From: DATFDN01 sp963830565
Lineage (GTDB): Bacteria; Pseudomonadota; Alphaproteobacteria; Acetobacterales; Acetobacteraceae
Assembly: GCA_963830565.1 (NCBI GenBank)
Contig: CAWHMO010000010.1
Coordinates: forward strand, 434,001-498,000
DNA length: 64,000 nucleotides
Reading direction: 5' to 3'
Shown: one piece after another, positions 7,679 to 16,243 of the stretch
Layout of the letters: every line of letters starts with the position of its first letter
Position numbering within the stretch: position 1 is the first letter of the stretch
Made by a program: the position numbers and the translations under genes
The notes under the pieces: generated by a model
Databases searched by the model: none
What the model was told of the DNA's origin: nothing
The model's input: only the letters and a program-made list of their open reading frames with translations

Positions 7679-8776
7679 ATGTCCAAAAATGGAGTACCTG
7701 CCGACCTACAAGATATTCTGAGCTCAGGTCTATTCGACAAGGACTATTACCTGATGAACAACCCCGATGTTTTACAGTCGGGGCTCGATCCCTTAAGCCA
7801 TTATTTCGACTTTGGGTGGCGGGAAGGGCGGAGCCCAAACCCGTACTTCGACGGGGCCTGGTATCTCGAGCAGAATTCTGATGTCGTGTCGGCGGCGATG
7901 GACCCGCTTCTCCACTATGTTCGTCATGGGGATCGTGAAGGCCGCCGTCCGGTTCCGGTTTTTGATACCTCCTGGTATCGGACCGCTTACGCGCTCGCAC
8001 CGGAACAGTTGGCGCTCGGTCACTTCATGGGTCATCGACATGGGAGCCATACGCTGCCGGCGCCGGAATTTTTTTCCACTCCGCACATTGCACCGTTTGC
8101 TGGGATTGCCGCTTCAGGGGAGGACCCTTTTTGCGTATTCGCGTCCCCGAGCTCAACTGTGTCCGCGCGGACGATCGAAGAAGACTTGATCAGGCGCTCA
8201 GGGCTGTTCGACGCAAATTACTACCTGCTTAATGGCAATGACTTGACCGAGATCGACATCGATCCGGTAGCTCACTTCTGTAGCTGGGGCTGGCGTGAGC
8301 ATCGCAAGCCAAACATTTACTTCGATACCGGCTGGTACTTGACAACGAATCCGAATGTTGCTCGCCTCTCGTTCAATCCGCTGGCACATTATCTCCTGGA
8401 AGGAGAGGCTGCCGGTCGCCGTCCGGTTGTGTACTTCGACCCGCTTTGGTATTGTAAAAAGTATCGTGTTTCGCGGTCAGAAAGCGCGCTGGCGCATTAC
8501 CTCAAGCGAAGGCGGTGTCAGACGGTCAGTCCCAATCCCCTGTTCGATCCGATATGGTACATGGAACACCATGGCGAGGAGATCGGCCTCGGTCGTGATG
8601 CGTTTGCCCATTATCTTCACGCCGGCACCTATCGGAATATCAGACCGTCCCTCCAGTTCAACTCAGTCACCTACCGGCGGCAATTCCTAGGGCGGCCAAG
8701 TCGGCTATTCGCGCATCTCGCCGATCCGCACAAGAACAACCCGCTAGTCCACTACCTCCGTAGTCTCTATCAATGA
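7679..8776 (+). CDS. Stand-alone FDxxYYLxxNPDV / DPLxHYxxxGxxEGR repeat protein
   Basis: 365 aa composed almost wholly of a 36-40 residue repeat with consensus FDxxWYLxxNPDVxxxxxDPLxHYxxxGxxEGRxPxxx. I count eight copies, at about residues 23, 61, 99, 180, 218, 256, 293 and 332, with a non-repeat linker at about 135-175. Copies 1-3 and 4-6 look like a duplicated triplet. I know this repeat mainly as an N-terminal extension of bacterial glycosyltransferases and some secreted proteins; here there is no catalytic domain, signal peptide or membrane segment. Being translated two bases after the TPR-glycosyltransferase, it may be a partner or scaffold for it. Function is inferred from context only. 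Confidence 0.8.
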   Translation: MSKNGVPADLQDILSSGLFDKDYYLMNNPDVLQSGLDPLSHYFDFGWREGRSPNPYFDGAWYLEQNSDVVSAAMDPLLHYVRHGDREGRRPVPVFDTSWYRTAYALAPEQLALGHFMGHRHGSHTLPAPEFFSTPHIAPFAGIAASGEDPFCVFASPSSTVSARTIEEDLIRRSGLFDANYYLLNGNDLTEIDIDPVAHFCSWGWREHRKPNIYFDTGWYLTTNPNVARLSFNPLAHYLLEGEAAGRRPVVYFDPLWYCKKYRVSRSESALAHYLKRRRCQTVSPNPLFDPIWYMEHHGEEIGLGRDAFAHYLHAGTYRNIRPSLQFNSVTYRRQFLGRPSRLFAHLADPHKNNPLVHYLRSLYQ

Positions 8777-8844
8777 AGTGCTGAGCCCTCTTCTAGGGCC
8801 TGTTGACAATAAGTGGGTTCCTCTTGGGCCTGAGCCGTGATTCA

Positions 8845-9774
8845 AAGTCCATTTCGAATCGCGTCCTCAACGGGCCAACCTGCGTAGCAGGAGCACGCTG
8901 GAAGCTGCGTAAAGGAAGGCTTCCACGAACTCGATGGAGGCCTCGAAGTCCTTTGCCAGCCGTCTGTTGCGGTTGATCCAGGCGAAGAAGCGTTCGACCA
9001 CCCAGCGCCGGGCGATGACGGCAAAGCCGACTTGGTTGTCGGCTTTGCGCACCACCTCGATGCGGATCGGGCTGGCGTCGGCCACCCGGGGACCGGCGTA
9101 GCCGCCATCCGCGTAGCCGAGAGCCACGAACGGCCAACTCGCCCGCGAGGCCCGCAGCAGCGGCCCCGCCCCGTCGCGGTCCTGGATGGCGGCGGAATGG
9201 GCCTGCAGTTTGAGCGCCCGGCCGTCGGTGTCGACCATGGCATGACGCTTGCGGCCCTTGATCTTCTTGCCTGCATCGTAGCCTCGGATGCCGCCGCTCT
9301 CGGTCGTCTTGACGCTCTGGCTGTCGATCACGGCGGCTGTAGGGCTGGCCTCGCGGCCGGCCCGCTCGCGGTCGAGCATCACCAGGGGGTGGTTGATCCG
9401 CTCCCAGGTGCCGTCATCGCGGAACCGGGCGAACCAGCGATACGCCGTGGACCAGGGCGGGAAGTCCTTGGGCAGCAGGCTCCAGGCGATACCGCCTCGT
9501 AGAACGTAGAAGATGGCGTTTACGATCTCCCTCATCTCCCACTTGCGAGGGCAACCACATGGGCGAGGGGCAGGCAGGAACGGCGAGAGGATCAGCCACT
9601 CCGTGTCGGTCACGTCACTTCCATAGCGTAGCCCCACACGGCTATGCTGCGCGCGGGTGGTCGGCGTCCACATGAGGTCTCCGGCAAGGCTTCGAACACC
9701 TGCCCGGAATCACATCTGACCCGGCCATCCAACCCCTCTCGGCAAACGTTCCGCCGTGATTCCGAAATGGCCTC
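8845..9774 (-). mobile_element. IS5-family insertion sequence, about 930 bp
   Basis: Ends AAGTCCATTTCGAATCGCG (left) and, inverted, GAGGCCATTTCGGAATCACG (right) are imperfect inverted repeats. TCA flanks both sides (8842-8844, 9775-9777), a plausible 3-bp duplication. It sits exactly between the left target-duplication copy and the left end of the single-gene IS66 element, so it inserted after that element. Confidence 0.7.
8867..9673 (-). CDS. IS5-family transposase, intact
   Basis: 268 aa DDE transposase. The N domain has TDTEWLILSPFLPAP and MREIVNAIFYVLRGGIAWSLLP; the DDE residues are in VIDSQSVKTTE, ALGYADGGYAG and RRWVVERFFAWINRNRRLAKDFE. The frame is complete and unbroken, in contrast to most transposases of this window, so this copy could still be active. 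Confidence 0.9.
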   Translation of the reverse strand: MWTPTTRAQHSRVGLRYGSDVTDTEWLILSPFLPAPRPCGCPRKWEMREIVNAIFYVLRGGIAWSLLPKDFPPWSTAYRWFARFRDDGTWERINHPLVMLDRERAGREASPTAAVIDSQSVKTTESGGIRGYDAGKKIKGRKRHAMVDTDGRALKLQAHSAAIQDRDGAGPLLRASRASWPFVALGYADGGYAGPRVADASPIRIEVVRKADNQVGFAVIARRWVVERFFAWINRNRRLAKDFEASIEFVEAFLYAASSVLLLRRLAR

Positions 9775-10255
9775 TCAGTAATTGCTCACGTCCCCAGCCT
9801 CGCTGAGCCGTCCAGGCACCTGAGTGATCAGCGATCGGCTTGACACGATCACGGTTGGTTCAATTCACCGTGACCGTGGACCGCGAAACTCTGCTCGCCC
9901 TCTCCAAGGATGACCTGATCGCTCTTATCCTAGCGCAGCACGCGCAGGTCGAGGCGCTGACCGCACGGATTACGGAGTTGAAGGCCAAGCTCAACGCTCC
10001 TCCCAAGACGCCGGACAATTCGAGCACGCCCTCCTCGAAGGCCCAGAAGCCGAACCTGCCCGAGCGCCCCAAGAAGCCTCGCCGCGGCCGACCTGGCGCC
10101 TGCCGCACACTGGCAGCCAACCCCGACCGCATCATCGAGGCGACACTCGGCGCCTGCCCGCATTGCGACCACGCGCTTGGCGCCGCTGACCAGCCCGACA
10201 TTCGTAAGCGGTGCCGGGGCGACCTCTTGAGCTGGGCGCCGGTTTTGAGTCCGGG

Positions 10256-10582
10256 CTATTGCGGCTGACGGCGCAGACGCTTCACGCGGTGCTTCTGGTA
10301 GGCGACGATCTCTCGTGCGAGCGGCAGGCGCGGGTCGAAGCGGAGATGGGTGATGGAGGCGAACACCGCCTCGGCCGTCTCGGCCACCGCCTCGACCCGG
10401 CAGACGATGCCGCCCTCGTCACCCGCGTAGCTGATCCAGGTCACGCTGCAATTCGCCGGCACGGCGACGCCGCGTTGCTGTCGAAGCGTCATCTGCACTT
10501 CGGGCGTCACACGTGCCGGGATCGGCAGGGCGGCACTGAGCCGCTCCATCAAACGTTCGACTTGATCGGGGTGGTCGATCAT
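10256..10582 (-). CDS. IS66-associated accessory protein, 108 aa
   Basis: Starts MIDHPDQVERLMERLSAALP at an ATG at 10582, five bases before the restored end of tnpC at 10587. The rest (VPANCSVTWISYAGDEGGIV, FASITHLRFDPRLPLAREI, YQKHRVKRLRRQ) is basic at the C terminus. It lies inside the inverted repeats, so it is part of the mobile element rather than flanking DNA. Function unknown. Confidence 0.65.
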   Translation of the reverse strand: MIDHPDQVERLMERLSAALPIPARVTPEVQMTLRQQRGVAVPANCSVTWISYAGDEGGIVCRVEAVAETAEAVFASITHLRFDPRLPLAREIVAYQKHRVKRLRRQPQ

Positions 10583-10586
10583 TCGC

Positions 10587-12178
10587 TTACGCCACCATTG
10601 CCGTGTCGCGGACCTCTGCCTCAGCCTTGATCTGCTCGCGCCATTGCCAGGGCAGCAGCGTGTGCAACTCGTGGGCTTTGGTACACCCCGGAGACGATGC
10701 GCTCGAGCACGTCGGTCAGCCAGGCCATCGGCTCGACCCCGTTCAGCTTGGCTGTCTGGGTCAGCGTCATGGCGACAGCCCAATGCCGCGCCCCGCCATC
10801 GGATCCGGCGAATAGTGCGTTCTTGCGCGTCAGGACACTCGGGCGGATCGCTCGCTCGACCACGTTAGTGTCCATCTCGACCCGGCCGTCATCGAGAAAC
10901 ACCACCAAGCCGGGCCAATGTCGGATCGCATAGCGGATCGCCTTGGCCAGATCGGAGGTGGCGGACACGCGGTCCACGTGCTCGTGCAGCCACCTGTGCA
11001 GGGCGTCGACAATCGGCCGACTTCGTTCCCCTCGGTACTCGCCTTCGATAGTCGGCCGGATGCCCGCGAATCTCGGTTTCGATCGCGTAGAGCTCGCGGA
11101 TGCGCGTCAGCACCTCGGCCGCAAGCGACGACTTGGTGGAGACGTAGAACTCGTAGAACTTCCGTCGCACGTGAGCCCAGCAGAACGCCAACGTCACGGA
11201 CCCGTCGGCACGATCTCCGGCGAGCCGCTTGAACCCGCCATAGCCATCAACCTGCAGCACGCCCCGGAACCCGGCCAGGTGCCCCGCCGGGCGCTCGCCT
11301 TTGCGGTCCTCCGAGTAGGCATACACCGCGACCGGATGGCCTGGCCCGCACCAGGGCCGATCATCGATGGCATAGCACCACAACCGCCCGGTCTTGGTTC
11401 GACCGCGGCCGGGCTCGAGCACCGGCAGAGTGGTGTCGTCGGCAAACACCTTGGGTGAGGACAGCACCGTGCCGACCAGCAGATCGTAGAGCGGCTGCAG
11501 CCACCAGCAGGCCTGTCCGACCCAGTTGGCCAGCGTCGAGCGATCGAGCATGACGCCTTGCCGCGCCAGGATCTGCACCTGCCGATAGAGCGGCTGGGCA
11601 TCGGCGAACTTGCTGACCACCACGTGCGCCACCAACGCCTCGGTGGGCATCCCGCCGTCGACCGGACGGTCTGGCGCCGGCGCGATAACCACGGCCTCCT
11701 CACAGGCACGGCAGGCATAGCGCGGCCGCCGCGTGACCCGGACCCGCAGCTGCGCCGGCACGATGTCGAGCTGCTCGGTGCGGATCTCGCCGATCGGCGT
11801 CAGCGCCTTGCCGCAGCACGGGCAATCCCGGTCCTCGACGTCGATCACCACCTCGTAGCGCGGTAGGTGCGCCGGCAAGGCCCCGTGGTTTCGCGCAGCC
11901 GGCTCGGGACGAGGCCTGCGGGTTACCCCAGCCTCGATCGCATCCTGCGCGGCCTGGTTGGCGGCGATGGTTTGCTCCAGGTCCTCGAGCCCGAGCTGGA
12001 GCTGATCGGGGCTCAACTGCTCGGAGCGCCGCCCAAACTGGTGCCGCATCAGCCGCTGGACCAGCAGCCGCAGCTTGTCGTTCTCGGCGTGCAGCTCGCC
12101 GCGTTGCAGCAGTACCGTTCGCAGCATCTGCTGCAGTACCGCAGCGTCGTCCGGCAGGGCGTCGGGATCGATCTGCAC
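10587..12178 (-). CDS. tnpC: IS66 transposase TnpC (two apparent frameshifts)
   Basis: About 530 aa when restored. N region DPDALPDDAAVLQQMLRTVL, coiled-coil LHAENDKLRLLVQRLMRHQF, zinc site CPCCGKAL and CRACEE, catalytic core VFADDTTLPVLEPGRGRTK, LQVDGYGGF, AFCWAHVRRKFYEF, and VERAIRPSVLTRKNALFAG. The frame breaks at 11034-11040 (GAGTACC, restored by GAGTCC giving RRRVRGERSRP) and at 10680-10686 (GTGTACC, restored by GTGTCC giving VSGVSKAHELHTLLPWQW). The start is not fixed; GTG at 12178 is plausible. Confidence 0.75.
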
Positions 12179-12231
12179 GCCGGTGATGGTGAACGACTGC
12201 TCCGCGTCGCTCCAAGCCTGAAATCGGCCGT

Positions 12232-12582
12232 TCAGCCGGCCAGCTCCGGCCGCGCCCGTGCGACCGGCGCGCGCCACTCGCACCCATCCAGCAGGGCCGC
12301 CAACTGCGCCGCCGACAGCGCGATCCGGCCGGAAGAGCTCGCCGAGGGCCAAGCGAACTGGCCCTGTTCCAGCCGCTTGGTCAACATGCACAGGCCGATC
12401 CCGTCATGCCAAAGCAGCTTGATCAGCCCGGCGCGGCGCCCACGAAAGGCATACAGCGCGCCGTCGAACGGATCCGCGCCCAACCCCTGCTGGACCAGCA
12501 TCGCCAAGCCCACCATGCCCTTGCGCATGTCCGTCACGCCGCAGGCAAGGTAGACCCGCACGCCAGACGGCAGCGCGATCAC
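12232..12582 (-). CDS. tnpB: IS66 accessory protein TnpB
   Basis: 116 aa. Matches the IS66 ORF2 pattern: VYLACGVTDMRKGMVGLAML, DPFDGALYAFRGRRAGLIKL, LLWHDGIGLCMLTKRLEQGQF. Required together with TnpA and TnpC in this family, though its biochemical role is unclear. Its ATG overlaps the stop of tnpA by 4 bases. The frame is intact. Confidence 0.9.
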   Translation of the reverse strand: MIALPSGVRVYLACGVTDMRKGMVGLAMLVQQGLGADPFDGALYAFRGRRAGLIKLLWHDGIGLCMLTKRLEQGQFAWPSASSSGRIALSAAQLAALLDGCEWRAPVARARPELAG

Positions 12583-12965
12583 CGCTGGCTCAGCGCGCCC
12601 AGAACCCGCCGCAGCGCCCGGCCATCGACATGCGCGTCCACGCGAACCAGCACGCCACCGGGCAGCACGATCTCGATCAGCCCCGCCGCCGGCGGCTGAA
12701 ACGAAGCGGAAGGAGGCGGGGCCAACGACGTTGGGGCCGGCGACGCCGCCAGCTCAACGGAGGCAAATTGCGGTAGCTGCGGCAGCGCGTCCTGTCGAAA
12801 GCTCAGCAGCTGATGGCGCCAGGTATAGATCTGTCCCGTGCTGATCCCGTGCTTGCGTGCCACTTCAGCCGGCGTCAGATCTGGCCCAAGGCTCTCGGTG
12901 ACGATCTCGCGTTTCTGCTCCACCGTCCATGATCGCCGGCGCTCCGGATGTGGGAGCACCTCCAC
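12579..12965 (-). CDS. tnpA: IS66 DNA-binding protein TnpA
   Basis: 128 aa. The N-terminal helix-turn-helix resembles IS3/IS66 OrfA: RRSWTVEQKREIVTESL, LTPAEVARKHGISTGQIYTW. A proline/alanine-rich linker follows, then a C-terminal IEIVLPGGVLVRVDAHVD segment seen in IS66 TnpA proteins. Likely binds the element ends. The frame is intact. Confidence 0.9.
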   Translation of the reverse strand: MEVLPHPERRRSWTVEQKREIVTESLGPDLTPAEVARKHGISTGQIYTWRHQLLSFRQDALPQLPQFASVELAASPAPTSLAPPPSASFQPPAAGLIEIVLPGGVLVRVDAHVDGRALRRVLGALSQR

Positions 12966-14201
12966 CCGCGCACTGCGAGCGCTCGTACGACCACTCGGTA
13001 CGAGCGCTCTCTACTTCGCCGACCAGGTCCGGGGAGATCGTGTCCATCCCAAACTCGGATCACGACACCCACACCGGCCGCCAGAGGTCGGCGCCGCACC
13101 GCTTACCGACATTCACGCCTACGACCACATCGACCTGCTGCCGATCCACCCCATTGTCACCCGCATCAACCGCCATCGCGGCGTCTGCCCGTGCTGCCGC
13201 AAGCGCGTGGCCGCCACGGCGCCGGAGGGCTTCGAGCCCGGCTCGCCGTTCGGGCCAGGGCTGTGCGCGCTCATCATCCATCTCCACGTCACCCAGGCGA
13301 TCAGCTTCGAGCGCCTGGCCCGCCTGCTGGCGGAGGTGTTCGGACTGAGCATCAGCGAGGGTGCTATCGCCAACATCCTGGCCCGTGCCGAGGCGCCGCT
13401 GCTGGCTGCCGCGGCGCCGATCGCCGATGCCGTGCGCGCCAGCCCGATCGTGGGCTCCGACGAGACCTCGGCGCGGGTTGGCGGCAAGACCTGGTGGCAA
13501 TGGGTGCTGCTGGGCTCGACCGCGATCTGCCACGTGATCGCCGATACAAGGGCGGCCTCCGTCGTGACCGCGTTCCTGGGCGGCGCGCAGCCGGAAGTCT
13601 GGGTGGCCGATCGCTATGGGGGGCAGTTGGGCCATGGCGCAGTCCGCCAGTTGTGCCTGGCGCATCTGCTGCGCGACGCAACGTATGCGATCGAGGAGGG
13701 CGATGACGGGTTCGCGCCGGGCTTTCGCTTCCTGCTGTTGCGGGCCGTGGCGATCGGCAAACGACGCGACGCGCTGAAGGGCAGCACCTTGGCACACTAC
13801 CATGCCGATCTGGAGCGGCGGTTGAACCGGTTGCTGTCGGCGCCCACACCGCAGCGACCCACTGCACGCCGCCTGTTCCGCGCCATGCGCCGCGACCGCG
13901 ACGACCTGTTCCGCTTCGTCACCCGGCGCGACGTGCCCTACACCAACAACGCCTGCGAGCGGGCGCTGCGGCCTTCGGTGATCTTCCGCAAGGTCACCGG
14001 CGGGTTCCGTGCCGAATGGGGAGCCAAGGTCTATGCTGCTGCGGCAAGCGTGATCGCCACCGGAAGACTGCATGGCCTGACCGCGTTCGAGGCGCTACGC
14101 GCCGCGCTCGACGGACGGACCGTCATGCGGGCGGGCTGACCCCGAACGAGGGGTGAGCAATTACGTGATTCAAGCTTCGTTTTGGCGGAGCGAAGGGTTT
14201 G

Positions 14202-14959
14202 GTGGACAGGGGACGATTTGTGATCAGCGACACGGCTTGGGAGAAGATGGCCCTGCTGTTGCCGGGCAAGGCGTCGGATCGCGGAGTGACGGCGAAGGAC
14301 ACCCGGCTGTTCCTGGAAGCGGTTCTGTGGCGCGTGCGCGCGGGATCGCCGTGGCGCGACCTGCCGCCTGAGTTCGGGCACTGGAACAGCGTGTTCCAGC
14401 GCTTCCGCCGCTGGGTGCGGGCGGGCGTCTTCGAGCGCCTCTTCGAGCGCTTGTCCGACGAGCCGGATTTCGAATACGCCCTGATCGACGGCACGATCGT
14501 CACCGCCCATCAGAAGGCGAGCGGCGCAAAGGGGGGACTCACAATCAGGCCATCGGACGCTCGCGAGGCGGGCTGACGACCAAGATCGTCGCGCTGGTGG
14601 ACGCGCTTGGAAATCTGGTCCGCTTCGTGCTCTTGCCCGGACAGCGCCACGACATCGTAGGGGTCGCGCCGCTCATCGCAGACATCACTTTCGACGCCCT
14701 GCTCGGTGACAAGGCGTTCGACGCCGATTGGCTGCGTGCGGACCTCGATGACCGTGGCGCCGTCGCCGTCATCCCACCCAAATCCAACCGCAATACGATC
14801 ATCGCCTATGACAAGGCCATGTATCGCTGGCGCCACCTGATCGAGAACTTCTTCGCCAAGCTGAAGGAGTTCCGAGCCATCGCCACCCGCTACGACAAGA
14901 CCGACGAAAGCTTCCGTGCCAACATCAGCCTCGCAGCCACCATCATCACAACGAGGTAA
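14202..14959 (+). CDS. IS5-family (IS427-like) transposase in two overlapping frames
   Basis: ORF A (from GTG 14202 to 14576): VISDTAWEKMALLLPGKA, RLFLEAVLWRVRAGSPWRDL, ALIDGTIVTAHQKASG. ORF B, in the -1 frame, continues THNQAIGRSRGGLTTKIVAL, LLPGQRHDIVG, LLGDKAFDADWL, MYRWRHLIENFFAKLKEFR and ends at 14959, 13 bases inside the element end. The frames join at AAAGGGGGG (14528-14536), a suitable -1 slippery run. Two-ORF organisation with frameshifting is usual in this IS group, so this break is probably programmed rather than damage. Confidence 0.75.
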
Positions 14960-14977
14960 TTGTCAACAGACCCTAGT

Positions 14978-15469
14978 TCAAGGGTGTCTGTGGATTGGGT
15001 CTACCCAGTGGACATCTTCGGGGACCTCGACGGATTCTATGTCGAGGTTAACAACGACCGCCTCGTTGTCGCTACGCACTAACACGCATTCAAGCGTCTC
15101 ATTCGCACTGGCGTTGATCTCTTGGTGCGGCACATAAGGTGGCACGAAGATGAAGTCGCCAGGTTCCGCCTCGGCGACGAACTCAAGATGTTCCCCCCAA
15201 CGCATGCGTGCCTTGCCGCGGATAACATAGATCACGCTTTCCAACTCGCCATGGTGATGTGCGCCGGTCTTTGCGTTAGGGTAAATGCTGACCGTGCCGG
15301 CCCAAATTTTTTTCGCGCCGACCCGCGCCGCATTAATCGCGGCCGCACGATCCATGCCCGGCGTTTGAGCCGTATTCCGATCGAGCTGACTACCCTTGAT
15401 CACCCGCACACCATTGTTGCGCCAGTCAATCGGAGAAGCTTCAGCACGATCGGTATGGTCGTCCGGCAT
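14978..15469 (-). CDS. Cupin-domain protein
   Basis: 163 aa with one cupin barrel: motif 1 AKTGAHHHGELESVIYVIRG with three candidate metal-binding histidines and a glutamate, motif 2 EPGDFIFVPPYVPHQEINAS with the fourth histidine. It is probably a metal-dependent small-molecule enzyme or sensor; the substrate is not predictable. The C terminus (VDPIHRHP) ends two bases from the CTAG duplication of the IS nest, so the insertion just missed the gene. Confidence 0.85.
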   Translation of the reverse strand: MPDDHTDRAEASPIDWRNNGVRVIKGSQLDRNTAQTPGMDRAAAINAARVGAKKIWAGTVSIYPNAKTGAHHHGELESVIYVIRGKARMRWGEHLEFVAEAEPGDFIFVPPYVPHQEINASANETLECVLVRSDNEAVVVNLDIESVEVPEDVHWVDPIHRHP

Positions 15470-15598
15470 CTTACTGCTCCTGAGGCTCCGGGGTGCTTAT
15501 GTGGCCCAACTAATGTCAGGAGAAAAGCCTGGGCGCCAGGGTGGCGAGGCGCTCAGGCCCCGGTCGCCCAAAGGTCAGGTTCGCTTCGCTTCGGTCTA

Positions 15599-15880
15599 TC
15601 AACTCGCGGAGCTCAATGGTAGTCCTCCGTCGGAAGCGGCTTGCGGCGAGCCGCCGCCTTGAGCCGATGTCACAATTCCTCCCGCATCTGCGGCTGCTTG
15701 CTGCGCCGCGGCTCTCGAGGTCGGGTTCTCGGGCCAGACCAGACCTGCGACACCGCCCGCCAGGATCGGGACGGCTTGTTGCCAACTCAACGCGCCGCTC
15801 GCCAATGCGCCGCAGCTTGCTAGGATGGTTGCGAAGCCTGCCCCTGTCGTGGCCTGCCCAAGCCAGTTTTGAAATTTCAT
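15599..15880 (-). CDS. Small prophage protein, MKFQNWLGQATTGAGF type
   Basis: 93 aa from the ATG at 15880 (GGAGCGG upstream). The conserved core has two hydrophobic stretches: GFATILASCGALASGALSW and AVPILAGGVAGLVWPEN, followed by a low-complexity Ala/Gly/Ser tail. It is the last gene of the prophage block, in the lysis position; a holin-like or host-interface membrane role is possible but not shown. Confidence 0.65.
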   Translation of the reverse strand: MKFQNWLGQATTGAGFATILASCGALASGALSWQQAVPILAGGVAGLVWPENPTSRAAAQQAAADAGGIVTSAQGGGSPQAASDGGLPLSSAS

Positions 15881-15915
15881 GTCCGCTCCGTTCAGTGATC
15901 GTCGTGGTGAAACCA

Positions 15916-16236
15916 TCATCGCCGAACTCTCACCAGGAGTGCCGTAAGCCCCGCCAGCGCGACAGTCGGGAGCAGGGATGGTTCCGGTATAGGCACCGGT
16001 TCGGGTTTGGCGAATGCGACCATCGGCATTTCCGGAGGGCGACCCAGCAGCACGGCCATGGCACCGGCCCCGATCCCGACTGCCGCACCACTCACGGCGG
16101 TGATCGCTGCCAGCTTGCATACTAGCCGCAAAGCCCAGCGGATCGTCCGATGCCCACGGGACGCGTGGCCCAAAGGGCCAAGGTGGCGAGAGGCGTGGCG
16201 GACCGGCGCGCGCGTCAAAAACGTCCAGCAGCTCAT
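15916..16236 (-). CDS. Small membrane protein with PEP-CTERM-like tail
   Basis: 106 aa. One hydrophobic segment near residues 40-65 (AAITAVSGAAVGIGAGAMAV), then a C terminus PVPIPEPSLLPTVALAGL followed by TALLVRVRR: a PEP motif, a short transmembrane helix and a basic end, the layout of PEP-CTERM/exosortase sorting signals. Such a signal in a phage lysis cassette would be unexpected; convergence is possible. The start at 16236 lies eight bases before the end of the upstream gene. Confidence 0.55.
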   Translation of the reverse strand: MSCWTFLTRAPVRHASRHLGPLGHASRGHRTIRWALRLVCKLAAITAVSGAAVGIGAGAMAVLLGRPPEMPMVAFAKPEPVPIPEPSLLPTVALAGLTALLVRVRR

Positions 16237-16243
16237 GACTGAC

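Larger units (their letters stand above)
10196..13114 (-). mobile_element. IS66 element with tnpA, tnpB, tnpC and accessory gene
   Basis: Ends GTAAGCGGTGC (from 10204) and its inverse ending at 13106 define a 2,903-bp element. CGACATTC is duplicated on both sides (10196-10203 and 13107-13114), the 8 bp typical of IS66. It interrupts the transposase of the single-gene IS66 element. Genes run leftward: tnpA, tnpB, tnpC, then a small accessory gene, overlapping or closely spaced. Confidence 0.9.
9840..14139 (+). pseudogene. IS66-family transposase split in two by another IS66 element
   Basis: The N-terminal part (9840-10203) has the leucine-rich region EALTARITELKAKL, a Pro/Ser linker and the zinc-finger start ACPHCDHAL. 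The C-terminal part resumes after 13106 with HAYDHIDLLPIHPIVTRINR, then VCPCCRKRV and the catalytic core (SPIVGSDETSARVGGKTWW, WVADRYGG, NNACERALRPSVIFRK). Joining across the duplicated CGACATTC restores GAADQPDI-HAYDHID in frame, about 462 aa. No tnpA or tnpB accompanies it, as expected for the ISBst12 subgroup. Inactivated by insertion. Confidence 0.85.
9778..14164 (+). mobile_element. Single-gene IS66-family element (ISBst12-like), interrupted
   Basis: Inverted ends GTAATTGCTCAC (9778-9789) and GTGAGCAATTAC (14153-14164). Without the inner IS66 it is about 1.48 kb. The 8-bp target duplication GTGATTCA (8837-8844 and 14165-14172) fits the IS66 family; the left copy is now separated from the left end by the IS5-family insertion. 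Confidence 0.8.
8793..14976. mobile_element. IS5-family element (IS427-like) interrupted by three nested ISs
   Basis: Outer ends are GGCCTGTTGACAAT (8797-8810) and its inverted partner ATTGTCAACAGACC (14959-14972), 13 of 14 matching, flanked by a CTAG direct repeat (8793-8796 and 14973-14976). The true element is 8797-8844 plus 14173-14972, about 848 bp once the insert is removed, a normal size for this group. The insert is bounded by GTGATTCA on both sides (8837-8844, 14165-14172). It lies between the repeat-protein gene and the cupin gene without breaking either. Confidence 0.85.

Noticed and set aside
10621..10977. Separate 118-aa ORF starting MDRVSATSDLAKAIRY
   Set aside because: It is the C-terminal part of IS66 TnpC in a shifted frame, not an independent gene.
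12838..13106. Independent start for the C-terminal IS66 transposase fragment
   Set aside because: The frame begins in the inner element's tnpA shadow; the duplicated CGACATTC shows it continues the N-terminal part at 9840-10203.
8797..14972. Composite transposon with two inverted IS5 copies as ends
   Set aside because: The two IS5-family transposases are different elements with different ends, and the left end at 8797 belongs to the same element as the right end at 14972.
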